Assembly (NCBI GenBank): GCA_023417265.1
Contig: JAEZFY010000310.1
Coordinates: forward strand, 1 to 8,916
Direction: 5' to 3'
DNA: 8,916 bases
Source of the DNA: Actinomycetes bacterium
Lineage (GTDB): Bacteria; Actinomycetota; Acidimicrobiia; Acidimicrobiales; Ilumatobacteraceae
Position numbers and translations under genes: made by a program. Under the pieces are notes generated by a model. That model searched no databases. It was not told the DNA's origin and saw only the letters and a program-made list of their open reading frames with translations. Position 1 is the first letter of the stretch; each line of letters begins with the position of its first letter. Of the stretch, positions 1 to 7,005 are shown in pieces.

Positions 1-2
1 CG

Positions 3-839
3 GGTGGGATCAGTGTCGATTGGCCGGGTTGGCGTCCGATCGTGGAGTCGGATTACGACAACGGTGTGTTGAAGGAGACCGATCCGGCGAAGGTGTTCAA
101 CGGGATGATCTTCGACGGTGCCGAGCCGGATGCGGCGTGGGCTGCTGGTTCGACGGTGACGTTCTCGGTGAACCCGTCGGTGTCGGTGTCGGTGTCCTAT
201 CCGCTCACGGTGCCCGATGAGTGCCTCGTCGATCGCAACACGCAGTTGACGATCGACAAGTCGGTTGCTGGTGGCACGACGTATACGGCTGGTGATCAGG
301 TCACGTACAACCTCAACGTCGTCAACACGTCGGTTGATGCGGCGGCCGGCAACGTGGTGTTGACCGATGTGATTCCGGTGACGGAGCGGGTTGATTCGAT
401 CTCGACGTCGGCGACGGCGTTCCCGCGGTGGACGAACTGTGCGGTGGCTGGTGAGAATGCGGCCGGGTATGGCGGCACGTTGACGTGCACGTTGTTCGGT
501 CCGCTCGCTGCGGGGGCTGCGGCACCGGCGGTGACGTTGGTGGTGACGATTGATCCGGCGACGCAGGTGTCGTCGATCACGAACATTGGTGTGGTCCAGT
601 GGTCGTTGTTCGATGATCCGTCCGAGACGGGTGAGGCGTCGGATCCGGCGGAGATCACGGTGGTTGCTCAGGCGCCGCCGCCGCCTCCGGCGCCGTTGCC
701 GCCGCCGCCTCCGGCGCCGTTGCCGGCGACGGGTTCGTCGCTGGTGGCCAGGGTGGTGCCGTTGGGTGCGGCGCTGATCGGGTTGGGTCTGGTGGTGTCG
801 TTGGGCGCCCGCCGGCGCAAGCACACGACCGCCGGCTAG
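3..839 (+). CDS. LPATG cell-wall-anchored surface protein with DUF11-like domain (5' end outside window)
   Basis: The reading frame is open from the window edge, so the N-terminus and any signal peptide are missing; 278 residues are visible. Residues about 75-220 form a beta-rich domain of DUF11/isopeptide-fold style (starts near NTQLTIDKSV, contains VTYNLNVVNTS and VVLTDVIP). A proline-rich stretch follows, made of PPPPPAPL twice. LPATG is at bases 720-734, then a hydrophobic span (about residues 248-268) and a basic tail ARRRKH. This is the classic sortase sorting signal: cleavage between T and G links the protein to peptidoglycan, with the proline stretch spanning the wall. Codon choice is unlike the neighbours: mostly ACG for Thr, many TTG, GGT, GCT and GTT, where later genes prefer C-ending codons. 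Function beyond surface display (adhesin, S-layer or structural) cannot be told. A hairpin terminator follows 22 bp after the stop. Confidence 0.85.
   Translation, partial: GGISVDWPGWRPIVESDYDNGVLKETDPAKVFNGMIFDGAEPDAAWAAGSTVTFSVNPSVSVSVSYPLTVPDECLVDRNTQLTIDKSVAGGTTYTAGDQVTYNLNVVNTSVDAAAGNVVLTDVIPVTERVDSISTSATAFPRWTNCAVAGENAAGYGGTLTCTLFGPLAAGAAAPAVTLVVTIDPATQVSSITNIGVVQWSLFDDPSETGEASDPAEITVVAQAPPPPPAPLPPPPPAPLPATGSSLVARVVPLGAALIGLGLVVSLGARRRKHTTAG
675..722 (+). repeat. Perfect 24-bp tandem duplication in the proline-rich wall segment
   Basis: Bases 675-698 and 699-722 are identical, codon for codon, and each encodes PPPPPAPL. The second copy ends on the Leu that opens LPATG. Synonymous sites have not diverged (the single CCT codon sits at the same place in both), so the duplication is recent or kept uniform. 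Such units vary in number by slippage and set the length of the wall-spanning spacer. Confidence 0.85.
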
Positions 840-861
840 CAGCTCCGATCGGCACAACATC

Positions 862-903
862 GAGCGCTCTGCCGGGGGCCCGCGACCCCCCGGCAGAGCG
901 CTC
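862..903. terminator. Perfect 17-bp hairpin between convergent genes, probable bidirectional terminator
   Basis: The arms at 862-878 and 887-903 are exact reverse complements (starting GAGCGCTCTGCC) around an 8-base loop at 879-886. It lies 22 bp after the stop of the surface protein and 12 bp after the stop of the ligase on the other strand. There is no T-run on either side, so it would be the U-less hairpin type often seen in high-GC actinobacteria. Its symmetry lets it serve both transcripts. Confidence 0.8.
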
Positions 904-915
904 ACTGAGCGTCCG

Positions 916-1812
916 TCACCCGCCGCGCAGCCCGACGAAGCTGGCGTGGCGCACGTAGCCGTCGTTGGTGAACTCGGCGATCTCCACCGTGGCGACCAGC
1001 TCCGGGCGCAGCCACGTCGCCGTGCGGCGATAGGCGGGTGGCGGTACCGGATCGAACGGGCACTCGCGTACCGTCAAGTCGTCGAACCGCTTCCGCAACG
1101 CCGCCAGCGTCGACTGGTTGAAGCCGGTGCCGACGCCGCCCGCGAAGCGCAGCCGGTCACCGTCGGCGAGCCCTACCAGCAACGAACCGAACGTGCCCGC
1201 CCGGCCGCCCTCCCCGGCGGTGAACCCACCGATCACGACATCCACCCGGCGACGGTTCTTGACCTTGCGCCAGTTCGGCGTGCGCAGACCCGGCTGGTAG
1301 ATCGAATCGACACGCTTGGCCATCACCCCCTCGAGCTCCTGCTCGGCGCTCGCCGCCAGTAGCTCGGCGCCACCGCCCACCCGATGGCCCGGCACGAGCA
1401 CGTGGTCGCCGGCGTCGACCAAGTCCGTGAGCAGCCGCCGTCGATCGAGGTAGCCGAGCGCGACCGTGTCGTGGGCGTCGATCCGCAGCACATCGAACAC
1501 GTACAGCACGGCCGGGCTGGCGTGGCGCTGGATCAGTCCGAACCGCGGCACCCCGTCGGCTCCCGGCACCACCAGCTCGCCGTCGAGGATCGCCGTGCCG
1601 GCGTGCACGCTCTCCGCCAGCCCAGCCAGCTCCGGGTACTGGGCGGTGACGTCACGCCCGCTCGACGATTGCACGCGCACGCGCCCATCCACCACGAACG
1701 CCAGCGTCCGATACCCGTCCCACTTGATCTCGTACGCCCAGCGGTCGTCCTCGTTCGCCGGCGGCAACGTCGCCAACGTGGCCTTCATCGGGGCGACCGG
1801 AAACTCGAGCAC
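916..1812 (-). CDS. ATP-dependent DNA ligase, stand-alone LigD-type ligase domain
   Basis: The protein seals DNA nicks using ATP through a lysyl-AMP intermediate. Numbering from the GTG at 1812 (298 aa): motif I EIKWDGYR with adenylated Lys30; RD of motif Ia at 53-54; DGE at 77-79; motif III YVFDVL at 104-109; motif IV EGVMAKR at 161-167; motif V WRKVKN at 181-186. The remainder is an OB-fold with VDVVIGGFTAGEG and GGVGTGF, typical of the LigD ligase domain rather than of LigC. All nucleotidyl-transfer motifs are intact. There is no polymerase or nuclease domain and no ku gene nearby. An upstream ATG-in-frame at 1905 would run into the divergent gene; the GTG at 1812 yields the usual short N-terminus, and an ATG at 1788 is a second choice. 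Likely role: a back-up repair or end-joining ligase. Confidence 0.9.
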   Translation of the reverse strand: MLEFPVAPMKATLATLPPANEDDRWAYEIKWDGYRTLAFVVDGRVRVQSSSGRDVTAQYPELAGLAESVHAGTAILDGELVVPGADGVPRFGLIQRHASPAVLYVFDVLRIDAHDTVALGYLDRRRLLTDLVDAGDHVLVPGHRVGGGAELLAASAEQELEGVMAKRVDSIYQPGLRTPNWRKVKNRRRVDVVIGGFTAGEGGRAGTFGSLLVGLADGDRLRFAGGVGTGFNQSTLAALRKRFDDLTVRECPFDPVPPPAYRRTATWLRPELVATVEIAEFTNDGYVRHASFVGLRGG

Positions 1813-1852
1813 GCGTCGATCATTCCAGACGGCGTCAGATCGGCGCGGCCGG

Positions 1853-1858
1853 TACGGT
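1853..1858 (+). promoter_or_regulatory. Possible -10 element giving a leaderless transcript of the molybdenum hydroxylase gene
   Basis: TACGGT fits the TANNNT pattern of actinobacterial -10 elements and ends 6 bases before the GTG at 1865, so transcription could begin at or next to the start codon. No purine-rich ribosome-binding site precedes that GTG and no good -35 is visible. Weak single-site evidence. Confidence 0.3.
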
Positions 1859-1864
1859 CGTGAC

Positions 1865-4237
1865 GTGACCGCTGGATCGATACTCGGCAACCGGGTGCTG
1901 CGCACCGAAGACCCACGCCTGCTCTCTGGGAGCGCGCGCTATCTCGCCGATCTGGGCGCCGAGCTCGGTCCCGATGTGCTGTATGCCCACTTCGTGCGCA
2001 GTGAGGTCGCCCACGGGCACCTCCGCTCGGTCGACGTGGCCGAGGCGGCCACGATGCCGGGCGTCGTCGCCGGGTGGACCGCAGCCGAACTCGATCTTCC
2101 CGCGCATCACGGGTTCGTGAAGGTTCACGACGACTTTGTCCGCCACCCGCTCGCCGCCGAACGCGTCCGCTTCGTCGGTGAAGCGGTCGCGGTCGTGTTC
2201 GCCACCACGCCGGCTGCGGCCGCCGACGCGGCGGCGAGCGTGTGGGCCGACATCGAGCCACTTCCCGCGATCACCGATCCTGAGCGGGCGTTCGACAACG
2301 CCGAGGTGCTGTTCCCCGGCCACGGCTCGAACATCGCCCTGAGCGACTCACCCGACGCCCCGCTCGACCTCGACGCGGTGTCCGACGTCGTCGTACGCGG
2401 ACGCTACGTCAACCAGCGCGTCAACGTCGCCCCGATGGAGCCGCACTGCGTCGCCGCCGCACCCGGGCCCGACGGCCGGCTCGTCGTGTGGCCGTCGAAC
2501 CAGATGCCACACCTCGTGCACGCCGCGCTCGCCGGCAACCTCGGTCTCACCCCGGCCGACCTGCACGTCATCACCCCCCAGGTCGGCGGCGGGTTCGGCG
2601 GTAAGGCCGGCACGCAAGTGGAATACACGGTCGTCGCCGCGGCGGCCCGGCGGCTCGGCCGCCCCGTGGTGTGGGTGCCCACGCGCACCGAGGAGATGCA
2701 GGCCATGCCGCACAGCCGCGGCCAAGTGCAGTACGCCGAGCTCGGCTGCCGCACCGACGGCACGTTCACCGGCTTCAAGGGCCGCCTCGTCGGCGACGCC
2801 GGGGCGTACCCCACGATCGGTGCCTACCTGCCGGGCGGCACGCGACGCATGGCGCCAGGACCGTACGCGTTACCAGCGTTCGAGTTCGACGTCGTCGTCG
2901 CCGTCACCAACACCACACCGATGGGCGCTTACCGCGGGGCCGGGCGGCCCGAGGCGACGGCGATGCTCGAACGACTCATCGACCAAGCGGCACACGAGCT
3001 CGACCTCGACCCGATCGAGCTGCGCCTACGCAACCTGCTCGGCGACGACGTGTTCCCCTACACCTCGCCGACCGGCAACGTCTACGACAGCGGCGCCTAC
3101 GCGACCGCCCTGCGGCGCGCCGCCGAACTCGCCGACTACGACGCCCTGCGCTCCGACCAGGCCGCCCGCCGCGCCCGCGGCGACACCGTCCAGCTCGGCA
3201 TCGGCGTCGCCAGCTACGTCGAGATCACCGCCGGTGGCAACGGCAGTGAGTACGGCCGGGTCGAGGTCGCCCCCGACGGCACGGCCACCGTCTACGCCGG
3301 CACGGCCGCCCACGGGCAAGGCCATCAGACCGCGTTCGCGATGCTCGTCAACGCCCAGACCGGTATCCCGCTCGAACGGATCACGCTCGTCGACGGCGAC
3401 ACCGACCGGGTGCCGCGCGGCGGCGGCACCGGCGGTTCGCGCTCGCTCCAGCTCGGCGGCTCGGCCGTCCACCAGGCCACCGAGGCGCTCGTCGAACACG
3501 CCCGCCAGCTCGCCGCAACCGTGCTCGAAGCCGACCCGGCCGACATCGTCGTCGACGCCGCCGCGGGCACGATCGGGGTCACCGGCGTGCCGGCCAGCGC
3601 GCTCACCTGGGCGGAACTGGCGAGTCGAACCGCGGACGACGGGCCGCTCGACGGCACGGCCGTATTCGACCAGGGCGGTGCCACGTTCCCGTTCGGCGCC
3701 CACATCGCCGTCGTCGAGGTCGACACGGAAACCGGTCGCACCACGCTCGTGCGTCACGTCGCCGTCGACGACTGCGGCACCGTGCTCAACCCGCTGCTCG
3801 TCGAGGGCCAACAGCACGGTGGGGTCGCCTCCGGTGCCGGTCAGGCCCTGTTCGAAGAGGTGCTGTTCCGCGACGGCAACCCCGTCACGTCGAACTTCGC
3901 CGACTACGTGCTCCCGTCGGCGGCCGACCTACCGAGCTTCGAGGTCCACACCACCGAGACACCCACGCCGCGCAACCCGCTCGGCGCCAAGGGCATCGGC
4001 GAAGCGGCGACCATCGGGTCGACCCCGGCGATCCAGAACGCGGTGATCGACGCGGTCGCCCACCTCGGTGTTCGCCACATCGACATGCCGTGCACCCCCG
4101 AGCGGATCTGGGCGGCAATCCGCACGGCTGCCAACGGCGGCGGCGACCCGTGGCGCGAGCCACCAGCCGTGTTCGCCACGCTCTCCAAGGGCGCCCCCGC
4201 CGATCAAGCCGGCGCCGACGCCGCCGACGGCATCTGA
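1865..4237 (+). CDS. Molybdopterin-binding large subunit of the xanthine dehydrogenase / CoxL (form II-like) family
   Basis: This 790-residue protein is the full length usual for the large, molybdenum-cofactor subunit of xanthine/aldehyde/CO dehydrogenases. An a/b hammerhead domain lies at about 17-120. Mo-pterin motifs follow in order: VGGGFGGK 240-247, AYRGAGR 355-361, HGQGHQ 483-488, GGTGGSRS 520-527 and GAKGIGEA 707-714 with the catalytic Glu713. Form I CO dehydrogenase has AYxCSFR at the active-site loop; AYRGAGR marks form II and related hydroxylases, so CO oxidation should not be assumed. The partners (2Fe-2S small subunit, FAD medium subunit) are absent here: the ligase is upstream and the gene downstream is convergent. 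GTG 1865 was chosen because the protein then begins GSILGNRVLRTEDPRLLSG, the family's normal start; the frame continues upstream only as antisense of the ligase. The substrate is unknown. Confidence 0.9.
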   Translation: MTAGSILGNRVLRTEDPRLLSGSARYLADLGAELGPDVLYAHFVRSEVAHGHLRSVDVAEAATMPGVVAGWTAAELDLPAHHGFVKVHDDFVRHPLAAERVRFVGEAVAVVFATTPAAAADAAASVWADIEPLPAITDPERAFDNAEVLFPGHGSNIALSDSPDAPLDLDAVSDVVVRGRYVNQRVNVAPMEPHCVAAAPGPDGRLVVWPSNQMPHLVHAALAGNLGLTPADLHVITPQVGGGFGGKAGTQVEYTVVAAAARRLGRPVVWVPTRTEEMQAMPHSRGQVQYAELGCRTDGTFTGFKGRLVGDAGAYPTIGAYLPGGTRRMAPGPYALPAFEFDVVVAVTNTTPMGAYRGAGRPEATAMLERLIDQAAHELDLDPIELRLRNLLGDDVFPYTSPTGNVYDSGAYATALRRAAELADYDALRSDQAARRARGDTVQLGIGVASYVEITAGGNGSEYGRVEVAPDGTATVYAGTAAHGQGHQTAFAMLVNAQTGIPLERITLVDGDTDRVPRGGGTGGSRSLQLGGSAVHQATEALVEHARQLAATVLEADPADIVVDAAAGTIGVTGVPASALTWAELASRTADDGPLDGTAVFDQGGATFPFGAHIAVVEVDTETGRTTLVRHVAVDDCGTVLNPLLVEGQQHGGVASGAGQALFEEVLFRDGNPVTSNFADYVLPSAADLPSFEVHTTETPTPRNPLGAKGIGEAATIGSTPAIQNAVIDAVAHLGVRHIDMPCTPERIWAAIRTAANGGGDPWREPPAVFATLSKGAPADQAGADAADGI

Positions 4238-4316
4238 CGAACCCGCGCGGCGTGCGCGCTGCTGCACTGCGGGCCGGGAGCCTCAGCGGATCGACGGCGG
4301 CGGGTCACCGACGAGA

Positions 4317-4372
4317 GTGCCCGGCACGCCTTGGCACGGGCAGCACGCTGGTGGTTCGGCCGTGCCAGGCAC
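4317..4372. repeat. Inverted pair of GTGCCYGGCACG palindromes in a convergent gap
   Basis: GTGCCCGGCACG at 4317-4328 and, on the other strand, GTGCCTGGCACG at 4372-4361 are near-identical interrupted palindromes in opposite orientation. A decayed third copy, GTGCCGGGCGC, is at 4409-4419. Part of the pair also makes an 8-bp stem, TGGCACGG 4332-4339 with CCGTGCCA 4360-4367 and a 20-base loop. The whole sits in the 200-bp gap between two convergent stops, so it may act as terminator, as a REP-like repeat, or both. Confidence 0.5.
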
Positions 4373-4437
4373 CGACTCCGGCGAGCTGGGCACCCCTCGC
4401 GACGGGCGGTGCCGGGCGCTCCCCGGTGCCGGTTCGG

Positions 4438-5184
4438 TCAGACGACTTGGGTGAGGCCGCCGTCGACGACGAACACGTCGCCGGTGGTGTAGCGGTTGCG
4501 GACGAGGGCCAGCACGGCTTCGGCGCAATCGTCCGGGGTGCCCGACCGGCGCACCGGGGTGATCGCCGCCACGCCGGCGTGGAGGTCGTCCCAGTCGGTG
4601 GTCCACGGCGTCTCGATCAGGCCCGGCGCGACGGCGTTGAAGCGCACCGGCCCGTGCGACTTGGCGAGCAGCACGGTCATGTGGTTCAGCGCCGCCTTGG
4701 CCATCGCGTAGGCGATCGATGAGCCGGTGGGACGTAGCCCGGCCACCGACGAGATCGTCACCACGTTCCCATCCGATGACTCGCGCAGGTGCGGGATGGC
4801 GGCCTTGGTGAGCGCCCACGTCCCCCACACGTTGACCTCGAACGTGCGCCGGAACACGTCGTCGGTGAGGGCGTCGAGATCGCGATGATCGACCCGGGTG
4901 GTCCAGCCGGCGTTGTTGACGAGCACGTCGAGCCCACCGCCCCACGCCACGGTGTCGGCCACCAGTTGGCGCGCTTGCTCGGCGTCGCTGATGTCGGCCT
5001 GGAGGTACGTCGCCTCGGCGTCGTAGGCGTCGCTCAGCCGGGCGACGACCGCTTCTCCGGCGGCCACTGACGACGACGAGTTGACCACCACCTTGGCGCC
5101 CAACTCGGCGAACCGTTCGGCGACCCGCTCGCCGATACCCGACGACGATCCGGTGACGAGCACGACCTTCCCCGCGAACTCCAT
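4438..5184 (-). CDS. Short-chain dehydrogenase/reductase (SDR), classical type
   Basis: A 248-residue Rossmann-fold NAD(P)-dependent oxidoreductase. Visible: the cofactor motif TGSSSGIG at 11-18, NNAG at 90-93, Asn118 in FEVNVWG, Ser145/Ser146 in TISSVAG, Tyr159 and Lys163 in YAMAK, and the PG motif at 187-188. The catalytic Asn-Ser-Tyr-Lys tetrad is therefore complete, and length is typical. A mature end, DVFVVDGGLTQ, matches the 3-oxoacyl-ACP reductase-like branch (FabG-like), but the substrate cannot be read from sequence. The ATG at 5184 has AGGG seven bases upstream. It lies 86 bp after the exporter stop on the same strand with no clear hairpin between, so co-transcription with the exporter is plausible. 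It could modify the same compounds the exporter removes, but that is inference. Confidence 0.9.
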   Translation of the reverse strand: MEFAGKVVLVTGSSSGIGERVAERFAELGAKVVVNSSSSVAAGEAVVARLSDAYDAEATYLQADISDAEQARQLVADTVAWGGGLDVLVNNAGWTTRVDHRDLDALTDDVFRRTFEVNVWGTWALTKAAIPHLRESSDGNVVTISSVAGLRPTGSSIAYAMAKAALNHMTVLLAKSHGPVRFNAVAPGLIETPWTTDWDDLHAGVAAITPVRRSGTPDDCAEAVLALVRNRYTTGDVFVVDGGLTQVV

Positions 5185-5270
5185 GCCGGCACCCTAGAAC
5201 GCCGGCCCGCACGCGCCCGGAGCGCACGCCGGCCGCGCGGCAGGCGTGGGCTCCGAGGACGCGTCAGCTG

Positions 5271-6878
5271 TTACGCGGGCACGGGCTCGCCCGGCACCCC
5301 CACCGCTACCGACTCGGGCCCGGCCACCGTGGCGCGGGCCGGGAGGAAGCGGCTGGCGACGACGGCACCGAGCAGGGCGACCCCGGCGGCGACGAGCGTG
5401 CCCGCCCGGAGGCCGGACAAGAACGCCTCGGCGACCTGGTCGAGGTACGCCTGCGCCGCACCGGGTCCGGCTTGCTCGGCGACCCGCTCGGCGACGATCC
5501 GGGCGGCGCCGACCGATTCGCGGGTCACCGCCTGGGCCTCGGGCGGGAGTTGCCCGAGCACGTTCCCCGGTTCGCCGGTGGCCCGGTCGAGCGAGCCGAC
5601 GTAGAGCGAGCTGAACACGCTCCCGATGATCGCCACGCCGAGCGTGCCGCCGAGCTCGCGGGTCGTGTCGTTGACGGCCGACCCGATCCCGGCCTTCTCG
5701 CGGGGGAGCGACCCCATGATCGACTCGGTGGCCGGAGCGGTCGTGAATCCGAGCCCGACACCGATCAGCACCATCTGCCCGACGATCTCGAGGTAGGCCG
5801 TGCTCGCGTCGACGCGCCAGGCGATCCATGCGAACGCGGCGGCCAGCACCATCAAGCCGGTGCGCACCACCCGCGTCGTGCCGGCCCGCTGCACCAGCCG
5901 CGGGGCGACGATCGACGCGGCGGCGATCGTCACCGCGACCGGCAGTGTGCGCACGCCCGCCTCGAGCGGCGTGTAACCGCGGATCAACTGGAAGTACTGG
6001 GCGATCAGGAACACGAACCCGAACAGGGCGAAGAAGGCCGACGTGATCGCCACGCTGGCGGCCGAGAACCGCCGGTTGGCGAAGATCTCAACCGGGAGGA
6101 GCGGATCTTGGCGGGCCAGCTCGACCGCCACGAAGGCCGCTATCAAGCCCGCCGCGACCGCGAAGCCGGCCAGCGTGGTCGGCGATGCCCACCCCCACTC
6201 AGGGGCTTCGATAATGGTGAACACGAGCGCACCGATCGATGCGATCGACAGGAGGAACCCAGGCGCGTCGAATCGGCGTGCGTCGGCCTCTCGCGACTCG
6301 GGGATCAGTCGCACGGCGGCGATCAACACGGCGATGACGACCGGCACGTTGACGAAGAACACCGAACCCCACCAGAAGTGCTCGAGCAGCCAACCCCCGG
6401 TGATCGGCCCGAAGGCGACCGCAGTGCCGCTCACCGCGCTCCACACACCGATCGCCTTGGCCCGTTCGCGGGCGTCCGTGAAGGCGTTGGTGATGATCGC
6501 CAAGGTGGCCGGGAAGATCATCGCCGCGCCGATGCCCATCAAGGCCCGCCCGGCGATCAGGCCTTGGGCCGAGTCTGCCGAGCCGGCCAGCGCCGACGTC
6601 ACACCGAACACGACGAGGCCAGCGAGCAGCATCCGCTTGCGACCGAACCGAACGCCGAGCCCACCGGCGGCAAGCAGCAATCCGGTGAACACGAGCAGGT
6701 AGGCGTCGACGATCCACTGCAGCTGCCGGTTCGTCGCCCCGAGGTCGCGGGCCAGCGACGGCAGGGCGACGTTGACGATCGTCCCGTCGAGGACGGTGAC
6801 GAACACGGCCAGTGAGGCGACGCCGAGGATCGCCCAGCGGCGCGGGTGCCCCTGCGGGGCAGGAACGGTGGCGCTCAT
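5271..6878 (-). CDS. DHA2-family (EmrB/QacA-type) 14-TM MFS drug exporter
   Basis: A 535-residue inner-membrane proton-drug antiporter. Motif D1 LDGTIVNVALP at 30-40 lies in the first membrane span, motif A is GGLGVRFGRKR at 72-82, and motif C (SGTAVAFGPITGG) is at 150-162, the antiporter signature. Length, the EAPEWGW loop after span 7 and the long polar loop near residues 430-495 fit the 14-span EmrB/QacA branch. In motif A the usual Asp is Val, which is unusual. The start codon is preceded by GGGGGC but no good Shine-Dalgarno site; instead its ATG overlaps the TGA of an upstream 38-codon leader ORF, so translation is probably coupled. It is divergent from a TetR regulator that probably represses it. 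Substrate unknown. Confidence 0.92.
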   Translation of the reverse strand: MSATVPAPQGHPRRWAILGVASLAVFVTVLDGTIVNVALPSLARDLGATNRQLQWIVDAYLLVFTGLLLAAGGLGVRFGRKRMLLAGLVVFGVTSALAGSADSAQGLIAGRALMGIGAAMIFPATLAIITNAFTDARERAKAIGVWSAVSGTAVAFGPITGGWLLEHFWWGSVFFVNVPVVIAVLIAAVRLIPESREADARRFDAPGFLLSIASIGALVFTIIEAPEWGWASPTTLAGFAVAAGLIAAFVAVELARQDPLLPVEIFANRRFSAASVAITSAFFALFGFVFLIAQYFQLIRGYTPLEAGVRTLPVAVTIAAASIVAPRLVQRAGTTRVVRTGLMVLAAAFAWIAWRVDASTAYLEIVGQMVLIGVGLGFTTAPATESIMGSLPREKAGIGSAVNDTTRELGGTLGVAIIGSVFSSLYVGSLDRATGEPGNVLGQLPPEAQAVTRESVGAARIVAERVAEQAGPGAAQAYLDQVAEAFLSGLRAGTLVAAGVALLGAVVASRFLPARATVAGPESVAVGVPGEPVPA

Positions 6879-6991
6879 CGGCGCCCCCGGCGGGCGTCGC
6901 GGCGGCCACGCCGGGCGAGATGGAGGTGGCGCGAGAGCCGTGGCGTGCGGCGGTCGGCGTGCAGGTCGAGTGCGTTGTAGGTGATGCTCAT
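6875..6991 (-). CDS. 38-residue Arg-rich leader ORF overlapping the exporter start (ATGA)
   Basis: This ORF is too short for ordinary gene finding. It starts MSITYNALDLHADRR and then becomes strongly basic: 15 of 38 residues are Arg, mostly in the second half. It has the best ribosome-binding site in the region, AAAGGAA at 7005-6999, eight bases from its ATG, and it is the first ATG downstream of the strong minus-strand promoter. Its TGA (6877-6875) overlaps the exporter's ATG (6878-6876). The arrangement says that ribosomes load here and re-initiate on the exporter. It could be a regulatory leader peptide, a small functional protein, or only a coupling device. No family is recognised; conservation of the peptide is untested. 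Confidence 0.6.
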   Translation of the reverse strand: MSITYNALDLHADRRTPRLSRHLHLARRGRRDARRGRR

Positions 6992-6998
6992 CGGAGGG

Positions 6999-7005
6999 TT
7001 CCTTT
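6999..7005 (-). promoter_or_regulatory. Shine-Dalgarno site of the leader ORF
   Basis: AAAGGAA on the minus strand, eight bases from the ATG at 6991. It is the only strong ribosome-binding site in the exporter's 5' region and decides the choice of the leader start. The operator palindrome begins at the very next base upstream. Confidence 0.75.

Noticed and set aside
1466..1864. N-terminal extension of the molybdenum hydroxylase frame by 133 codons
   Set aside because: It is antisense to the ligase and has no family similarity; the family N-terminus starts just after the GTG at 1865.
1813..1905. Ligase start at the ATG at 1905
   Set aside because: It would overlap the start of the divergent hydroxylase gene and adds 31 residues not found in the family.
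3026..3817. Long minus-strand frame inside the hydroxylase gene
   Set aside because: Antisense shadow; the plus frame carries all the catalytic motifs.
2820..4046. Long alternative plus-strand frame inside the hydroxylase gene
   Set aside because: Ser/Arg/Pro/Thr-rich low-complexity translation typical of an out-of-frame shadow in high-GC DNA.
1865..4237. Identification as aerobic CO dehydrogenase CoxL
   Set aside because: The active-site loop is AYRGAGR, not the AYxCSFR of form I, and no coxM or coxS is adjacent.
5472..6815. 447-codon plus-strand frame opposite the exporter
   Set aside because: Composition is His/Arg/Asp/Gly-rich with no hydrophobic pattern; the minus strand encodes a clear 14-span exporter.
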